Source: Chara braunii (Eukaryota > Streptophyta > Charophyceae > Charales > Characeae). From it: a stretch of DNA of 29,935 nucleotides. Both the position numbers and the translations under genes were made by a program. Under the pieces are notes generated by a model, which was not told the DNA's origin, searched no databases, and saw only the letters and a list, made by a program, of their open reading frames with translations. The stretch covers positions 418,338 to 448,272 of the forward strand of contig BFEA01000255.1 in NCBI GenBank assembly GCA_003427395.1, in the 5' to 3' direction. How positions within the stretch are numbered: position 1 is the stretch's first letter; every line of letters begins with the position of its first letter. Below are positions 17,569 through 29,100 of this stretch, piece by piece.

Positions 17569-20367
17569 ATGAGGCTGAATGCTAGAAGAGCGAAGGGCCC
17601 TGATTCATTGTTTTTTTACCAGGGAGCCATGAGGCATTCCCTCATTCGTAATCTGGGGAATACACCTTATGCACGACCAGGGGCGGGATATGCCCTGCAA
17701 GGGATGGGGAATTGGGAAGCGAATCAGAGAGCTATGCAGGGTCAAGAGGGAGGAAGTGTGCAAAGGATTGCATCCACTTCCAGCTCAACAGCCAATCAGG
17801 ATAAGAACCAACCAGACGCACATACAAAGGACAAGGGGTTCATTGTCTCTCTGCAGCAAGAAAAAGAAAGAGAAAATGAACAAAGTGTGATCAGTATTGC
17901 TTCTCCTCATCAAGCTTCCCAGAATTCCCAGAATGAACCTGGAGGAAAAATTGTTAAAACTTCTCACCAAACCCCTCAAAATGAACCAGGAAGTGGAATT
18001 GCCTCTGGGGGCCTGGGCGATCTGGACATGGGGGGGGAAATACTGACGACAGAAGAAAGAAGTATCACACTAAAATTAATGGGGTCAACAGAAGAGCCAG
18101 CACGTAAAGCATCTACCACCCCTCCCAACTCGTCAGAGACCAGGACAGCCCAACCCACTTGGGCCCAAAGAGTCAGAGAGACTCTAAAGGACAAAACTCT
18201 AAACATCAGCAGATCATCGATTGGTCCTTCAGGTTCACAAGGCGACGAACTTAGAGTTCCAATGAGGAACTTATCGTAAGCCAGAGCGTATTTTCTTTCC
18301 CTTTTTCTTCACGCTCCAGAGCAACTGATTTTCGATCAAGGAGGAAGGAAGTCTCTGATGAAAGCTTATCCCACGGATAAATTGGCAAAGAGAGATGAGA
18401 TTTACACTAAACATGCAAGCAATTGGATATTTTACAACAGCAGTGCAATCAGACCAATGAATGATAAAACGAAGTGGATATGCAAAAAATTGGAAACAAT
18501 GAAAGATGGGTCTGAAGCCGTCTTCGAATTTTTCTTAATCCAACCAATTTCTCCGACAGTCTTCACAATCATCAGCATGTTCGAAAAGGATAAACAGCAG
18601 ATGGATGGTTGGAAGAAATTAAAGTGGGACGGGCCAGAAGTTCGCATCTACCCTTGGCTACCGAAGAAAGTGGGACCGGAAGAAAAAAAAGACCAATTAA
18701 TGAAAGACTTCTATTGGGTGGAACTGAGGCACATCCTGATAGAAGTCGAGGCAGCATTAGTACATGATTTTGGTCAACAATATAAGATTGTAGACTTTAT
18801 TGATCCTTTGCCCACTTATGTTGCCAAACAGGATGATTACTTGATGTTGGCACTGGACATTCCAAAGGATCAACCGTTTTCATTGGACGACATCATCCCC
18901 TTCAAAATGGGAGGGAGGATCTAACAGATCCATACGGCGCACAAATTCCGACCTTGGTGTTTCAAATGCAAAGCATATGGACACCTCAGTTCGGAATTTG
19001 CGTGTCCGCTCCATCAGCAACACGCCTCCAATATAGATCAAAATCTCAAAAAGGATCTGCAGAGGCCTAACAGGTGGGTTCCGGTAGCGCAAGGGTATGA
19101 GGGGTGGGTGTACAGCGAAAAGATCAATCAATTGGGACAACCTGTCGGATGGTCCTGGGAGGGGAGGGGGGACATGAGGAAGCCCCCACGTCCACCCGCA
19201 GAGTGGTTATCGTCCCAACATCATAAGCGTCAACAACAGCATCATGGAGGAGGGGGTGGTAGAGGAGGACAACAGCATTTCCCTCCCCTCTTCAGTCCCA
19301 ATCTACAATCTATACCAGCAGGTTTACGCAAGACTGATGCCTCAGTCAGTACAGGTGGGAGGGTTGAATACACAACAGGTCTCAAAGCAAGCGATAAGAG
19401 TGGCACCAATCTGGCAAAAACTACCAGAATGGGGGGAAGCACAGAACAAGGAAGGAATCAAGGAATGAATACCTCGCAAAAGCTCACCAATCTGACACAG
19501 AGTCCAGGACAGAAGGAAGAAGCCTCAAGATTTTTTGGTCCTAATCCACACAATTACCTTCCCATACTATGCCAGAACCAAGGAACAGAATGGAGGGTAG
19601 TTGGTAAAAAAAGTCACGGACGAAACAAAGGAAACACAGACCAATCAAAACAGTCCTCTACACCCATGAACGAACAAGAACTGCTCCCAAAGGAGGCACA
19701 TATGGAAGAACAAATTTTGATTCCAAAGGGTGTGCCTATGAAAGATACAACTCCACTTCCAATTGATGTTGATCCGTTAAAATTAGTAATGAGCACGGAT
19801 CACATGGAAGTGGAAGACACCCCGATTGCGGTTCCACCCTTCTCAGCTCTGCTGGGCACAGGTAAAGAAGGACCAGACGTCCTCCACGATGAACTGACAA
19901 AACTCGCAGAATGGCTATTACTCAACCTACAAACAAGATATCCAGAATGGAGGGGTGCAGATTGGCAGCTTATCAGAGAGCAATTGATGATGATACTAGT
20001 AAATAGTGATAGTTTAAAATTGGTATTGCAGTATGGCCTGCCACCGGGAACAGATTGGACCTCCATGGGGAACAGGTTTTTCACTGTGCTATCAGAAAGC
20101 CTACTTCCATCACTATTGATCAGTGGTAACCAGCAGGAACCTGGGCTGGTCCAGGAACGAATCCCTGTGGAAATCACCCCCAATCCTACAAATAAGCCAC
20201 AACCTGGCAGTCTGAGAAGGCTCAAAGCCCTAGCCAGGAAAAGCAAAGCTTCATCCCTAGCACACAAAAGCACAAGGTTGGAACAGCAAGGGGGAGAAGT
20301 TCACAGAACCGGAAAACACAGTGGACAATCAACCAGGGGTCACATACCAAAAGGTTATCCTGCTTGA
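17569..20367 (+). pseudogene. LINE ORF1 (gag-like), DUF4283 plus CCHC knuckle, two stops
   Basis: One frame of 933 codons is interrupted only by TAA at 18277 and 18922. Residues 1-236 are Gln/Ser-rich and probably disordered. Residues about 264-452 fit the DUF4283 pattern found in plant LINE ORF1, with a W.KL.W.GPEVRIYPWLP core, YWVEL, then VDFIDPLP and LMLALDIP. After the second stop comes a zinc knuckle at 18958-19005, CFKCKAYGHLSSEFAC, spaced CX2CX4HX6C where CX2CX4HX4C is usual. The C-terminal 400 or so residues have a low-complexity stretch and then an unassigned segment around EWLLLNLQTRYPEWRGADW. ORF1 proteins of this type bind element RNA in a ribonucleoprotein. Length is well above what I would expect for plant L1 ORF1. 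The start at 17569 is the first ATG of the frame. Confidence 0.8.
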
Positions 20368-20467
20368 TACGCACTCCTTGCAAACCCAAACCCAAAATCA
20401 ATAAGAATATTAAAGGAAAAAAGTCTTTTGGAAAAATAAATAAATAAAGAAGAAGAAACTACATACT

Positions 20468-21824
20468 TTGGATCAGAGCATAGAATCTCTGATAAAAGTT
20501 TTTTCTCCAGCGGGATCTTCTCAGTATTTTTCGACAGACGTTTCTCAATCACAAGACCTTATGGAGGTAAGCCTGATATCTCAGCAAAGTTATACATCTC
20601 CGGCCAATCAAACATTAGAAGTCCCTCCAGTGGAATTGGCAGGTGCGGAATCAACTCATAAAGAACAACTAGGGGATCACACAATAACGGCTGAGCTGTC
20701 AAGACGGAAAGTAACACAAATGCATCAATCTCAAGACGGGTCAGAAGAGGCTGGTGAACGGAACAGTATTCAACAATCTAGCAACCTCGAAAGATCAGGG
20801 CAAGGGCACCATACACTGAATGAGAGCGCGGCCAAAGAGTCTGAAAATGATGAATTGTTTCTTAGTTCCTCCGGGGTTGTCCTGCAGACTGTCAGCAATG
20901 AGCTCATTCCAACAGAGTCTGGCACACTGCTATTCCAGCAGACTATGAAGGATCTGAGACTCATCACATTGCCCCTAGAAACACGCAGACAGGTTGTAGA
21001 TCAAGAAAAAACAGTTGACAGATGTCACCTCTCACTGATTGAAGAACACTGCCCGCCAAAGGTACCTCCCGGTGACAATGGAAAGTTTCCCCAAGAACTC
21101 CAAGAAATAGTATCGGAAGTAACAGGGGAGAGGAAATTACTACTTATTTCAGGAAAAACGATGAGAGATCCTTCTCAAGCGACAGGAAAGAAGAAGGAAG
21201 TAAGGAGTTAGAGGAAGGGGAAGAACAAATTACAAAGCCAACTGATGTTACTCTCACCAGTAAGAGGCAAAAACTTAGATTTTGGTTAATCCAAGGCCAA
21301 GGGGATCTCCCTCCATCAAAAAAAGGAGTTGTCATAATGTCGGTGAGACATAAGGGAGGCATTTGGCAAGTTGGCCTTTCAAAACCCCTTGGGGCGGAAT
21401 ATGGGGAGGTAACTGTGCAAGGGACAAAGTCACAAAACCACAGTTTTTGTCTCTTATCTCTTTGACAGGGGGAATAGCGGGGGAATCATGGATAAAAGTG
21501 GAAATACTAAAATTCATAAAAGAAAATTTTCCTCCCGGTGGGGTAGCTATTCTAACCCTGGCTACTGAAGATCAAAGGATAGCAGAAAGGGATGTGTATT
21601 TGAAATATGAAGACAATAGACAGGAAGACCTGAAATGGTTTGGTCACGATGCACTTAATGATATCAAAGTACTCAAGATTAAGGCAGGACTATTCTGGTC
21701 AGAGGAAGATGTTGGGATCCTGCTTGCAAGATTGCTAAAGCATGGAATCATGGAAAAAGGAGGGGTGCTCGACTCTGGTCCTTGGAAAATATATAGTAAA
21801 TACTACCTCCCAACAATTTTTTAA
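20468..21824 (+). pseudogene. middle coding segment of the LINE, unknown domain
   Basis: Frame 2 is open from 20468 to 21211, starting at a TTG; the first in-frame ATG is 20561. Coding then seems to pass to frame 1 near 21130 (EEGSKELEEGEEQITKPTDV) and to frame 3 near 21390, ending at 21824. The first half is Ser/Gln/Glu-rich. The last part looks globular, with GGVAILTLATEDQRIAE, WFGHDALNDIKVLKIKAGLF and LLARLLKHGIMEKGG. I recognise no family. It lies between ORF1 and the endonuclease and may be an extra ORF or the N-terminus of ORF2. At least two frameshifts make it non-functional. Confidence 0.6.
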
Positions 21825-21855
21825 TCGGCCATTGTTACCCTCAAAATCCACCAAA

Positions 21856-24800
21856 ATGAAAGGAATTAAAATTATTGATGCCTTGTATAATAGAGACAAG
21901 GAATGGAAATTGATGAGAAGAAAGGCGGATTTAGACCTTAGATCCCTTAATGTTAATGGTCTTGTATCAGCCAAAGCAAACAAAAGACAGGCAATCTATA
22001 ACCAATTAAAAGGGATTGACGGTAAAGAATGGCCGGATGTAATATGCATACAAGAAACGCACTTGATGGACACACACATGCATAATTACTTACACAATCA
22101 GATTTGGGTCCATCAATCTTATAGGGCTCATGCTATCTCTCCAGGAAGCTCGGGTGTAGCTATCTGGATCCCCCCCCTATCTAGGGTGGAAATTACTTAC
22201 TAAGTAAATGACCTGGAACAGGGGAGGTGGGTATATGTATTAGCCATTCTAGAATTAGAGATGGTGGGAATCCTATGTGTATATGGACCTAATGAGGTAG
22301 GTCCCTAGACAGGTGGCGTCCTCCCTCCCCTTGTCCATTCTACATGACTATGAACGAGAGGATAATAGCTAATTTATGTCAATCCCTCAATCTTTTGATG
22401 TCTTTAGAAGGTTAAATCCAACACTCAAAAAGTTCACATGCTTCAGAAAGGGTATCGCTAATCATACTTCTAAATCACGCATAGACCTGATTTTGGTGGC
22501 GGATGAACTACAAGGAGCTCTCCAACTTGCTGAGATCTTCCCCAAAATCCCTCTCCTAGGATTGGATCATGTTATGTGCGTGGTAATTCTGTCCTTTAGG
22601 AAGAAACCAGATCAGGGGAAAGGATTCTACCATCTCAATACCTCCCTCCTCAAGTCAGATTGTTTTCTAAACTATCTTCGAGATGTGTGGAAATTCTGGA
22701 GAGAGCAGAGGGATTACCTCAATTATGACGTTAAATGGTTCAACAACGGTCTAGCTTTTCTAGGTCGTAAATGTAATGAATATTTGAAATTGTTGGCAAA
22801 ATAAAAATACGAAAGAGAAACCTCCATCTACAATAGAATTCGGGAATTGCAAAACCAAGAGATTGATTAGGAAACCCTAGAACCAATAGCTCAACAAATC
22901 CTACTCTTAGAATCTCAGCTAATAACTCAAATGGAATATAGATGGCAGGGTCTAAGAATTAGAAGCAAACTTGAAATTCAAAATATGGAAGGAGTTATGG
23001 ATGCACGTTTTTTTGCCATGGCTAGAGCAAAGACAGGAAGAACAATCATTGAAGCTCTAGAAGACCCTGAGGATCAAAATAAGCAAATAGTTACATCGAC
23101 AGCAGCGTGCACTAAAATTGTCAGGTTTTTTTTTTAAACATTTTTTTCTTCGCAAAATAAACACATTCCCAAGGAGCAAAAAGCTAAGGAAATTGAAGAC
23201 TTTCTCATACCCTTAAATAAAGCACTAACAGACGAACAAAAGGAGATGATGGAGAAACCGCTAGCCAAAGATGAAATATGGAAAGCCCTCTTGCTAATGG
23301 ATGAGGATAAGTCCCCCGATATAGACGGTCTTCCCAAAGAGTTCTGGGAAACTTTTTGGGATTATATCTCAGGGGACTTGATGGACTATTACCAAGAGGT
23401 CTGGTCCTCAGAAGAAATGGGGGAATTTGTTGGACAAGGAGTCCTTACGCTTCTGTATAAGAAAGGAGATATAACACTTCTCACAGTGGTTTATAAACTT
23501 ATAGCTAAAGCCCTAACAAATCGTATGTCCATGATAATTCCAGAAATCATTCATCCATCTCAAACGGGGTTCATAAATGGAAGGAACATTCAGGACAATA
23601 TCCTGTTGGTGAATGAACTCTTTAAGATTTATCGCCAATCCTAACACAATGGTGCCTTTATCTTCATAGACTTTGAAAAGGCATACGATCATGTGGACTG
23701 ATTTTTTTTAGATAAATGTTTGGAAAAACTTAATTTCGGTCCAAAATTTAGAAAATGGGTGAAAATTTTACACCAAAATGCTACTACAAGGGTGATGATG
23801 AATAATAATTTGGCCCCTCCCATATCACTAGAAAGATCAGTCAGACAAGGGGATTCCATACACTTTTTCTTTTTGTTATTATCATGGAGGCGCTAGCAGC
23901 CAATTTGAGACAACATAAAGATATTTATCGCATACAGGTTACTAGCATCCAAGAAGAGGCAATTCTGTGTGCTCCCTCTTTGCAGATGACCTAACTATAA
24001 TGACGGATGCTACCAAGGAAAACATGTCATAAATTCAAAAGATGATGGAGAAATTTTGTAGCCTCTCAGATATGAAAGTTAATTGGGGAAACAAAACAAT
24101 TGGATGGTGGATACATCACCAGGGAGGGAGACCACCAAAATTACCCAGGATGAAGTGGCTTCCGTTGGACACGCCCATTAGAGTGCAAGGGATTTCACTA
24201 TCAGCTGAAGGTAAACCAAAAACTCATAATGAATGGATCTCTAAACCAGCTCATTCCAAATTGGAAATGTGGAAGAACAAACACACCTCAATTTTTGGCC
24301 GAGCATTGATAATAAACAATGTCATTCTAGCATCCATATGGTATAAATCAGCAATCTGGGCTTTAGACAAAGTTTCTCTAAAATCTCTTCAACGTCAATT
24401 AACTACTTTTTTATGGAGAGGTAATCATGAATGTAACAATGTTATCAACAGGGTTGCATGACAATCCATTATTCAACCCAAAAAAGGGGGGGGATTAGGG
24501 ATTCTGGACCCTCTAACCCACTCAAGGGCGCTTTCAATCCAATGGTTTCGGAGATTATTGTTTAATCCTCAAACCCCATGGACGGCCCTGGCCCTGGAAC
24601 AAATCAAACGCTTAGCTCCACCTACGTCTGAAGAAGTTGACCCTCTGATATGGCTAGAAAATCGATCTTGGACAATCCCAAAAGGAACCTCTATACCTGA
24701 AATAACATCTGCATCCTCTAATAGACAGTCAGTCAGGCAAGATTTGAAAACTGATCCATTTTGGGTGACCATGATGAAAACCTGGAGGAAGCTCCCATTA

Positions 24801-26342
24801 ACAGATAAACTCTCACCGGAAAGGTGGGAGGAGGTATGTCAACAACCCCTTTTCGACAACAGGTGGATTCGGGACTTACAAGGCAGGGTCCTTCATTGCA
24901 TGCATTCTCCCTGGAAAGGGTGGATTAAAAAAGGAGTTTTAAGGGTAAGAGATATATGGGATACTGATACTAATGATTGGATAAAACCCGCAAAATTAAA
25001 ACTCAAATTAAAGTATTGCCATCATCCAAAGGAAGCATTAGAAACGATAATATACCTTATCCCTCTTGAGTGGATACGAATTCTCAGAAAAGACCCCAAA
25101 TTATTGATTAACGACTGGGTGGCAATTAAGTCTCAATCCCAGGCAATAGGTAGGATTCTTGATCAGCGCCAAAATGGGGAATGATTACTACAGATTTTTC
25201 CCTTATCATGTACTAACACCATCATCAAGTCAAATCAAGAGGATAATAGATGGGTTCAAGAACATCAAATCTTTAGAATAAGGGTAATCAAGAGTAAAGA
25301 CTCTTGGCTAGCTTTTAAACCAGACTGTCCCATCTCTAATCTCCCACTAGACCCGGCTATCTGGGTATGGAATTCAAAAATAAGAATAGGTAGACATATT
25401 AGTTCACACAAGAGAACTATTCATCAGCTAAAAGTTAAATCGGCCTATAGAATGATGAGGCCGAAAACCAACCTAAAAGATATTGTATCGGACAGATGGA
25501 TGAAGCATCTCAATATGAGTAAAGAAGAGCTCAGATCGGTTAAATGGTTCAAAACAGTAAAAAACAAGCCATCCAAAATTGCTTCGTTGCAATGGCAAAT
25601 TGAGCACAGATGTCTCCCAACAAATGATTGGCTGATGGATAGATCTTCTTTAGAACAAAAAGGAATAGCAAAAAAATGGTGCAAATTTTGCATTTCAGCT
25701 TACCCGAGTCGAGCAATTCCGGAGACCATAAAACATATCTTTATGCAATGTCCTAGGTTCATTTGGCTATGGAGGTGGTGGGCCCGCATTTTGTCACAAA
25801 TAGTCTCACAAGTTTCTTGGTCATGGGGGTGGAAAGGTCTTCTACTAGAAACATGGAACCCCAACCAGGAATCCATAGAAAATCAAGAGGAATTTATAGA
25901 AATTTTTTTCTGTATAGGGAGACGAGCAATTATGTAGGCCATCTGGATGAGAAGATGTACCTATGAATGGGAAGGGGCCAGACTGGATGAACCGGAATTT
26001 ACAGAAACTATCAAACAGCAGATTGAAACAGACATTCTAACAAAATGGGCTCAAACAAAGGAAAAAGTTAAAATTTTATCCAATAAAATGGAAATACAAT
26101 CACATTTTCAAAAATTCAGTCGCGACTGGCTGAGCGGAAACCAGGAAAGGAGTCTGGGGAAAGTCATTTGGAATGGGTCAGAGGGTGATGATGAGGTTGA
26201 GATTAAAAGAGATTATAAACTGGTTTTTTATGATTGGTCTACTATTGATGCTGCAGTTCCTATGCGCCCTCTCTCGGAATTCCCAAACCCCTTCCCCCCC
26301 TCAGCATCAGCCATTGTTCCGATTTCATGGTATAGAATATAA
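21856..26342 (+). pseudogene. LINE ORF2: AP endonuclease, reverse transcriptase, zf-RVT
   Basis: ORF2 would nick target DNA and reverse-transcribe the element RNA there. The endonuclease shows RSLNVNG (21940), ICIQETHL (catalytic Glu, about 22054), SRID (22475) and LDH in place of SDH (22563). The GDFN segment is missing through a deletion near 22300. RT motifs are KSPDIDGL (23309), TGFINGRNIQDNI, FEKAYDHVD (23672; catalytic Asp), SVRQGD, and FADD (23979). The NWRP part before ITLLTVVYK is deleted near 23478. zf-RVT ligands are C-x2-C at 25680 and H-x4-C ending at 25751. Stops lie at 22201, 22308, 22802, 22868, 23642, 23699, 24030, 24459, 25182 and 25935. Frames run 1, 2, 1, 3. From 23979 to the end a single frame holds. 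Several stops replace an expected Trp. Confidence 0.9.
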
Positions 26343-26627
26343 AACATTCCCTCATCAAGCTCCCGTTGCAGAAACGCAGCTAGGAAAATCGGGTAAATCT
26401 GGCACCCTGGAAAGAAGGGTGAAGAGGCAGCGTTTTAGTTCTGGATTCAATGGTAATTCCTCCTGCTCAGTCAATCCCCTGTCGACAGGGTAATCAATGC
26501 TGGCAGGTCCCTCATACTGTGGTACCTCAGAAATTCTGTAATATTCCAATTGTATCAAAGGGACGCTGGACCCGTTTTCCAGCAGGTGTCGCTCCCCACC
26601 AATAGATGGGGCTTTTAAACAAACAAA

Positions 26628-26628
<1 letters not shown>
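26343..26628 (+). other. LINE 3' UTR with terminal hairpin
   Basis: The 3' UTR contains the perfect palindrome CCCTGTCGACAGGG (26477-26490) and AATGCTGGCAGG. Near the end GCTGG (26565-26569) pairs with CCAGC (26579-26583) around a 9-nt loop, followed by AGGTGTCGCTCCCCACCAAT. A terminal stem-loop of this kind is recognised by the RT in some LINE families. The same structure is kept in the copy at 28518-28536. Confidence 0.65.

Positions 26629-26673
<45 letters not shown>
26629..26673 (+). repeat. LINE poly(A) tail (45 A)
   Basis: The tail starts as AAACAAACAAAC and becomes pure A. It marks the 3' end of the LINE and is followed by GAAGG and the 16-bp direct repeat. Confidence 0.9.
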
Positions 26674-26675
<2 letters not shown>

Positions 26676-26678
26676 AGG

Positions 26679-26694
26679 GGGGCGGGAGTGGGGA
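26679..26694 (+). repeat. right target site duplication of the LINE
   Basis: GGGGCGGGAGTGGGGA is identical to 15774-15789. Joining the two flanks without the LINE gives a plausible continuous locus downstream of the RT remnant, although stop codons on the right side prevent a firm reading-frame test. Confidence 0.55.
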
Positions 26695-28493
26695 TATGAC
26701 CTATGAACAGGGAAGGCCCGCAATAAAAAATGGTATAAGGGTCATGGATTGGGAAATCGACGGAGACTAGGGTATCTGCTTTTACCCTCGGGATTAGCGT
26801 TAAGTAGGACGGGTACCACCCGACCTGAAAAAAGTGCGGGTCGCAGTAGTAGCCCGCTACTATTTTCTGAAACTAACTTGACACTTCGAGAAGTTACGGG
26901 GCCGATATACTGAACTACAGATTTCTTTGACTGTACCAGGTCGTGAGTTTCGAGACGGGTACGGGATAATTAATGAGGAATGATGCAGTAGACGTCGGGA
27001 CTTGCGGAAAATAAGGGACAGACAGGGCACAATACGAAAATCGGGTAGAACAGAGTATGACACGGAGCGACGAGTAGTACTTATAGAACAGCTAGAACGT
27101 CACCAAGTATCTCGAACTCCCCCTGATGAGGCTGTAGCTGACAGCGGCTGAAACTAGTAGGGGACCAGCCAGTCATCTTCATCTTCCCGTGTCGTCCTTT
27201 TGTCTCGTGGCCAGGCGAGGATGGGGATGGTGAAGTCATAGCCTGTCTATGACAGGTCCTGTAAGTCACTATTATTTTGCGAAGACTGCATTTCGAGATT
27301 CTTTTTTCACATATTGCGCTACTGTGCACGACTTTGCATTCGTGGTTATGTGCTTTGCGAACAAGTCAGACGATGCTTCGACTTCGCTTCTTTATCCGCG
27401 TATCAACAAGTGCGGCCCAAAGGAATCACCAAAGCAAAGCGCATATCAATCCCCCCCATGGTTGTGGTGAACCATGGGGATCGACATGCCCGAAGGAATC
27501 GCCCTATCAATCCCCTGTCCAGTTCAAAAGTTTTTTTTTTTTTTTTTCCCAAGAGTTCTAACGAGCAAACCTTTTCAGACATCCCTTGATTTTTTTTTTT
27601 TTTTACGGGATGCCTTTCAACCTCGGCTCTCCATTGAAGATTTTTTTTCCAGGACGCCTTTTTGGGATCTCAGATCGTACAGACTCTGACATGTTGCGAT
27701 CAATTCGGTGCAAGCAGCTCTCCGAGTCCGCCGCTGCACTCTTCTGCGATTTGCTTCCCGATGACCATGACCAGCAAGACTGAGCGCTCAGCACATCTCA
27801 CAGGCGCTCAGCAATGCCATCTAACGACTCTTTTTTGGACATCCGTTACAAATTTAAACCGCCAGCACACGGCCCCAGCCTTGCTGAAAAGAATTTTTTG
27901 GACATCCGTTACAAATTTAGACCCCCAGCACACGGCCCCAGCCTTGCTGAAAAGAAACTCGTCGCCTATGAGTTCCTTTCGGATTCGCCATCGATTAAAA
28001 ATTAAAAAAAAAAAAAAATGGTGGCCTGTTTCGCCTACCAGATTCTGACGGGCGCCCGCCCCGCGCACCCGATAGCTGGATGTACTTGTGCTTTAACAAA
28101 AGGAAATATTCTTGCTTTCATTGCAACGGCACTTTTATGGAAATGAATTGCGGACAGCGACCCCAATTATGGAAGTTAATATTCTTGCACAGGTGCACGT
28201 CAGAAAGGAAATAAATTGCTGACTTTGACCCCAATTATGGAAGTTAACATTCTTGCTTTCATTGCACCGGCACTTTTTATTATTATCCCAACAGCCTTTT
28301 TCAGTTTTCATTAATAGTAATTTAATACTTTAGTATGTAAAAACAGCTCAGTCAAAGTGGAGTAGGTAGTGAAAGGCAAAAACAGAAGTTGAGAGAAGAA
28401 TATAGAAAGAAAAAAAAAGAAAAAAAAGAAAAAAAAAAAAGATTCATAGTCAATTCAACATGATCGATATGCACTAGGAAATCCAAGACGCCA
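26695..28493. other. no recognised gene; small repeats and hairpin
   Basis: 26695-27240 is purine-rich with no supported ORF. A perfect 10-bp hairpin CCCCATGGTT/AACCATGGGG with loop GTGGTG lies at 27454-27479. T runs occur near 27531, 27591 and 27637. A 63-bp duplication (GGACATCCGTTACAAATTTA) starts at 27837 and 27900. A 68-bp duplication (GACCCCAATTATGGAAGTTAA) starts at 28159 and 28227. An A-rich tract with G interruptions covers 28407-28440. I see no protein family. Confidence 0.5.
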
Positions 28494-28661
28494 ATGCTGG
28501 CAGGGTCAAAAAAGGGTGCTGGACCCCTTTCCCAGCAGGTGCTGCTCCCCGCCAATAGATTGGAGCAACGGGGGTGCTGTTAGGAGGGGATGCTCTTATC
28601 ACTTTGCCTAGAAGTAGCCTCAGGTTTTGTTAATAATAATTAAAAAAAAAAAAAAAAAAAA
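28494..28661 (+). mobile_element. short retroelement sharing the LINE 3' tail
   Basis: Starting CCAATGCTGGCAGG, it contains TGCTGG (28517-28522) pairing with CCAGCA (28532-28537), then GGTGCTGCTCCCCGCCAAT. This matches the LINE 3' UTR at 26499-26603, but with the first two landmarks closer together. Twenty A end it at 28642-28661. It is either a 5'-truncated relative of the LINE or a SINE that uses the same tail. It abuts the minus-strand RT remnant to the right. No target duplication was found by eye. Confidence 0.65.
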
Positions 28662-29100
28662 GACAGTCGCGATTACTTTCGTCAGTCCGTTTGAAGGCGA
28701 GGTTATCAGGGGTAGCAGTCTTCTAATGCTCAGACCACCGACTGCTCGCCTATCAGAGCACGGGTCAAGTCTTTCACAGAAACAAACACAGCGACGTCGT
28801 CAATAAGGCATGACCCAAAAACGTTCCTCCTTTTCATCCCTAGACTGTTCAAAACAGCCAGCTCAGCCCTGGCGCACATGAAACGAGCAAGAGGCGGGCT
28901 GGTATTCTTACCCATGGGGGTCAGATTCTCCACCTCTCGCTTCAACAACACCCTTCATAGCAAAACTATACGTATGAGATTTTAGCTCGAAGGCCACACA
29001 ACACGCCAAATGTCTATACAAGATCAACCTCCAGCCATTCAAGGACAGCACCCTGCTCTGGGACACAATTCTTAAGAGCGGCATCGTTCCTGCATGCAAT
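28662..29100 (-). pseudogene. reverse transcriptase remnant, Penelope-like, minus strand
   Basis: On the minus strand a block resembling motif B, LTPMGKNTSPPLARFMCARAE, is followed about 35 residues on by motif C as GSCLIDDVAVFV. After a TGA and a frameshift comes PDNLAFKRTDESNRDCLFF, matching YDNRLMVKRTDEGRGTWDFF of the plus-strand remnant at 15202. Upstream (29040-28950) EWLEVDLV and FCYEG lie in another frame with stops. The coding sequence breaks off exactly at the poly(A) of the neighbouring plus-strand element, as expected if that element inserted here. Both remnants share the LIDD form of the catalytic motif. Confidence in RT is moderate to good; the subfamily is less sure. Confidence 0.6.

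Larger units (their letters stand above)
15790..26678 (+). mobile_element. degenerate L1-type LINE, about 10.9 kb
   Basis: The order is a 1.8-kb repeat-bearing leader, ORF1 (17569-20367), a middle coding segment (20468-21824), ORF2 with endonuclease, RT and zf-RVT (21856-26342), a 280-nt 3' UTR with a terminal hairpin, and 45 A. DUF4283 plus CCHC in ORF1, together with AP-endonuclease plus RT plus zf-RVT in ORF2, is typical of plant L1 elements. No RNase H is seen. At least 12 in-frame stops and several frameshifts are present, so the element is inactive. Boundaries rest on the 16-bp direct repeat, and the left end is less sure than the right. If only the coding part is counted, the element begins no later than 17569. 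Confidence 0.85.

Noticed and set aside
17569-26342. Stop-codon reassignment (TAA/TAG read as Gln) to explain the open frames with stops
   Set aside because: The same region has TGA and TAG at expected Trp positions, several frameshifts and two deletions. Simple decay explains it all.
26695-27160. Coding continuation of the RT remnant after removing the LINE
   Set aside because: The joined frame has about as many stops as random sequence of that length, so it cannot be supported.
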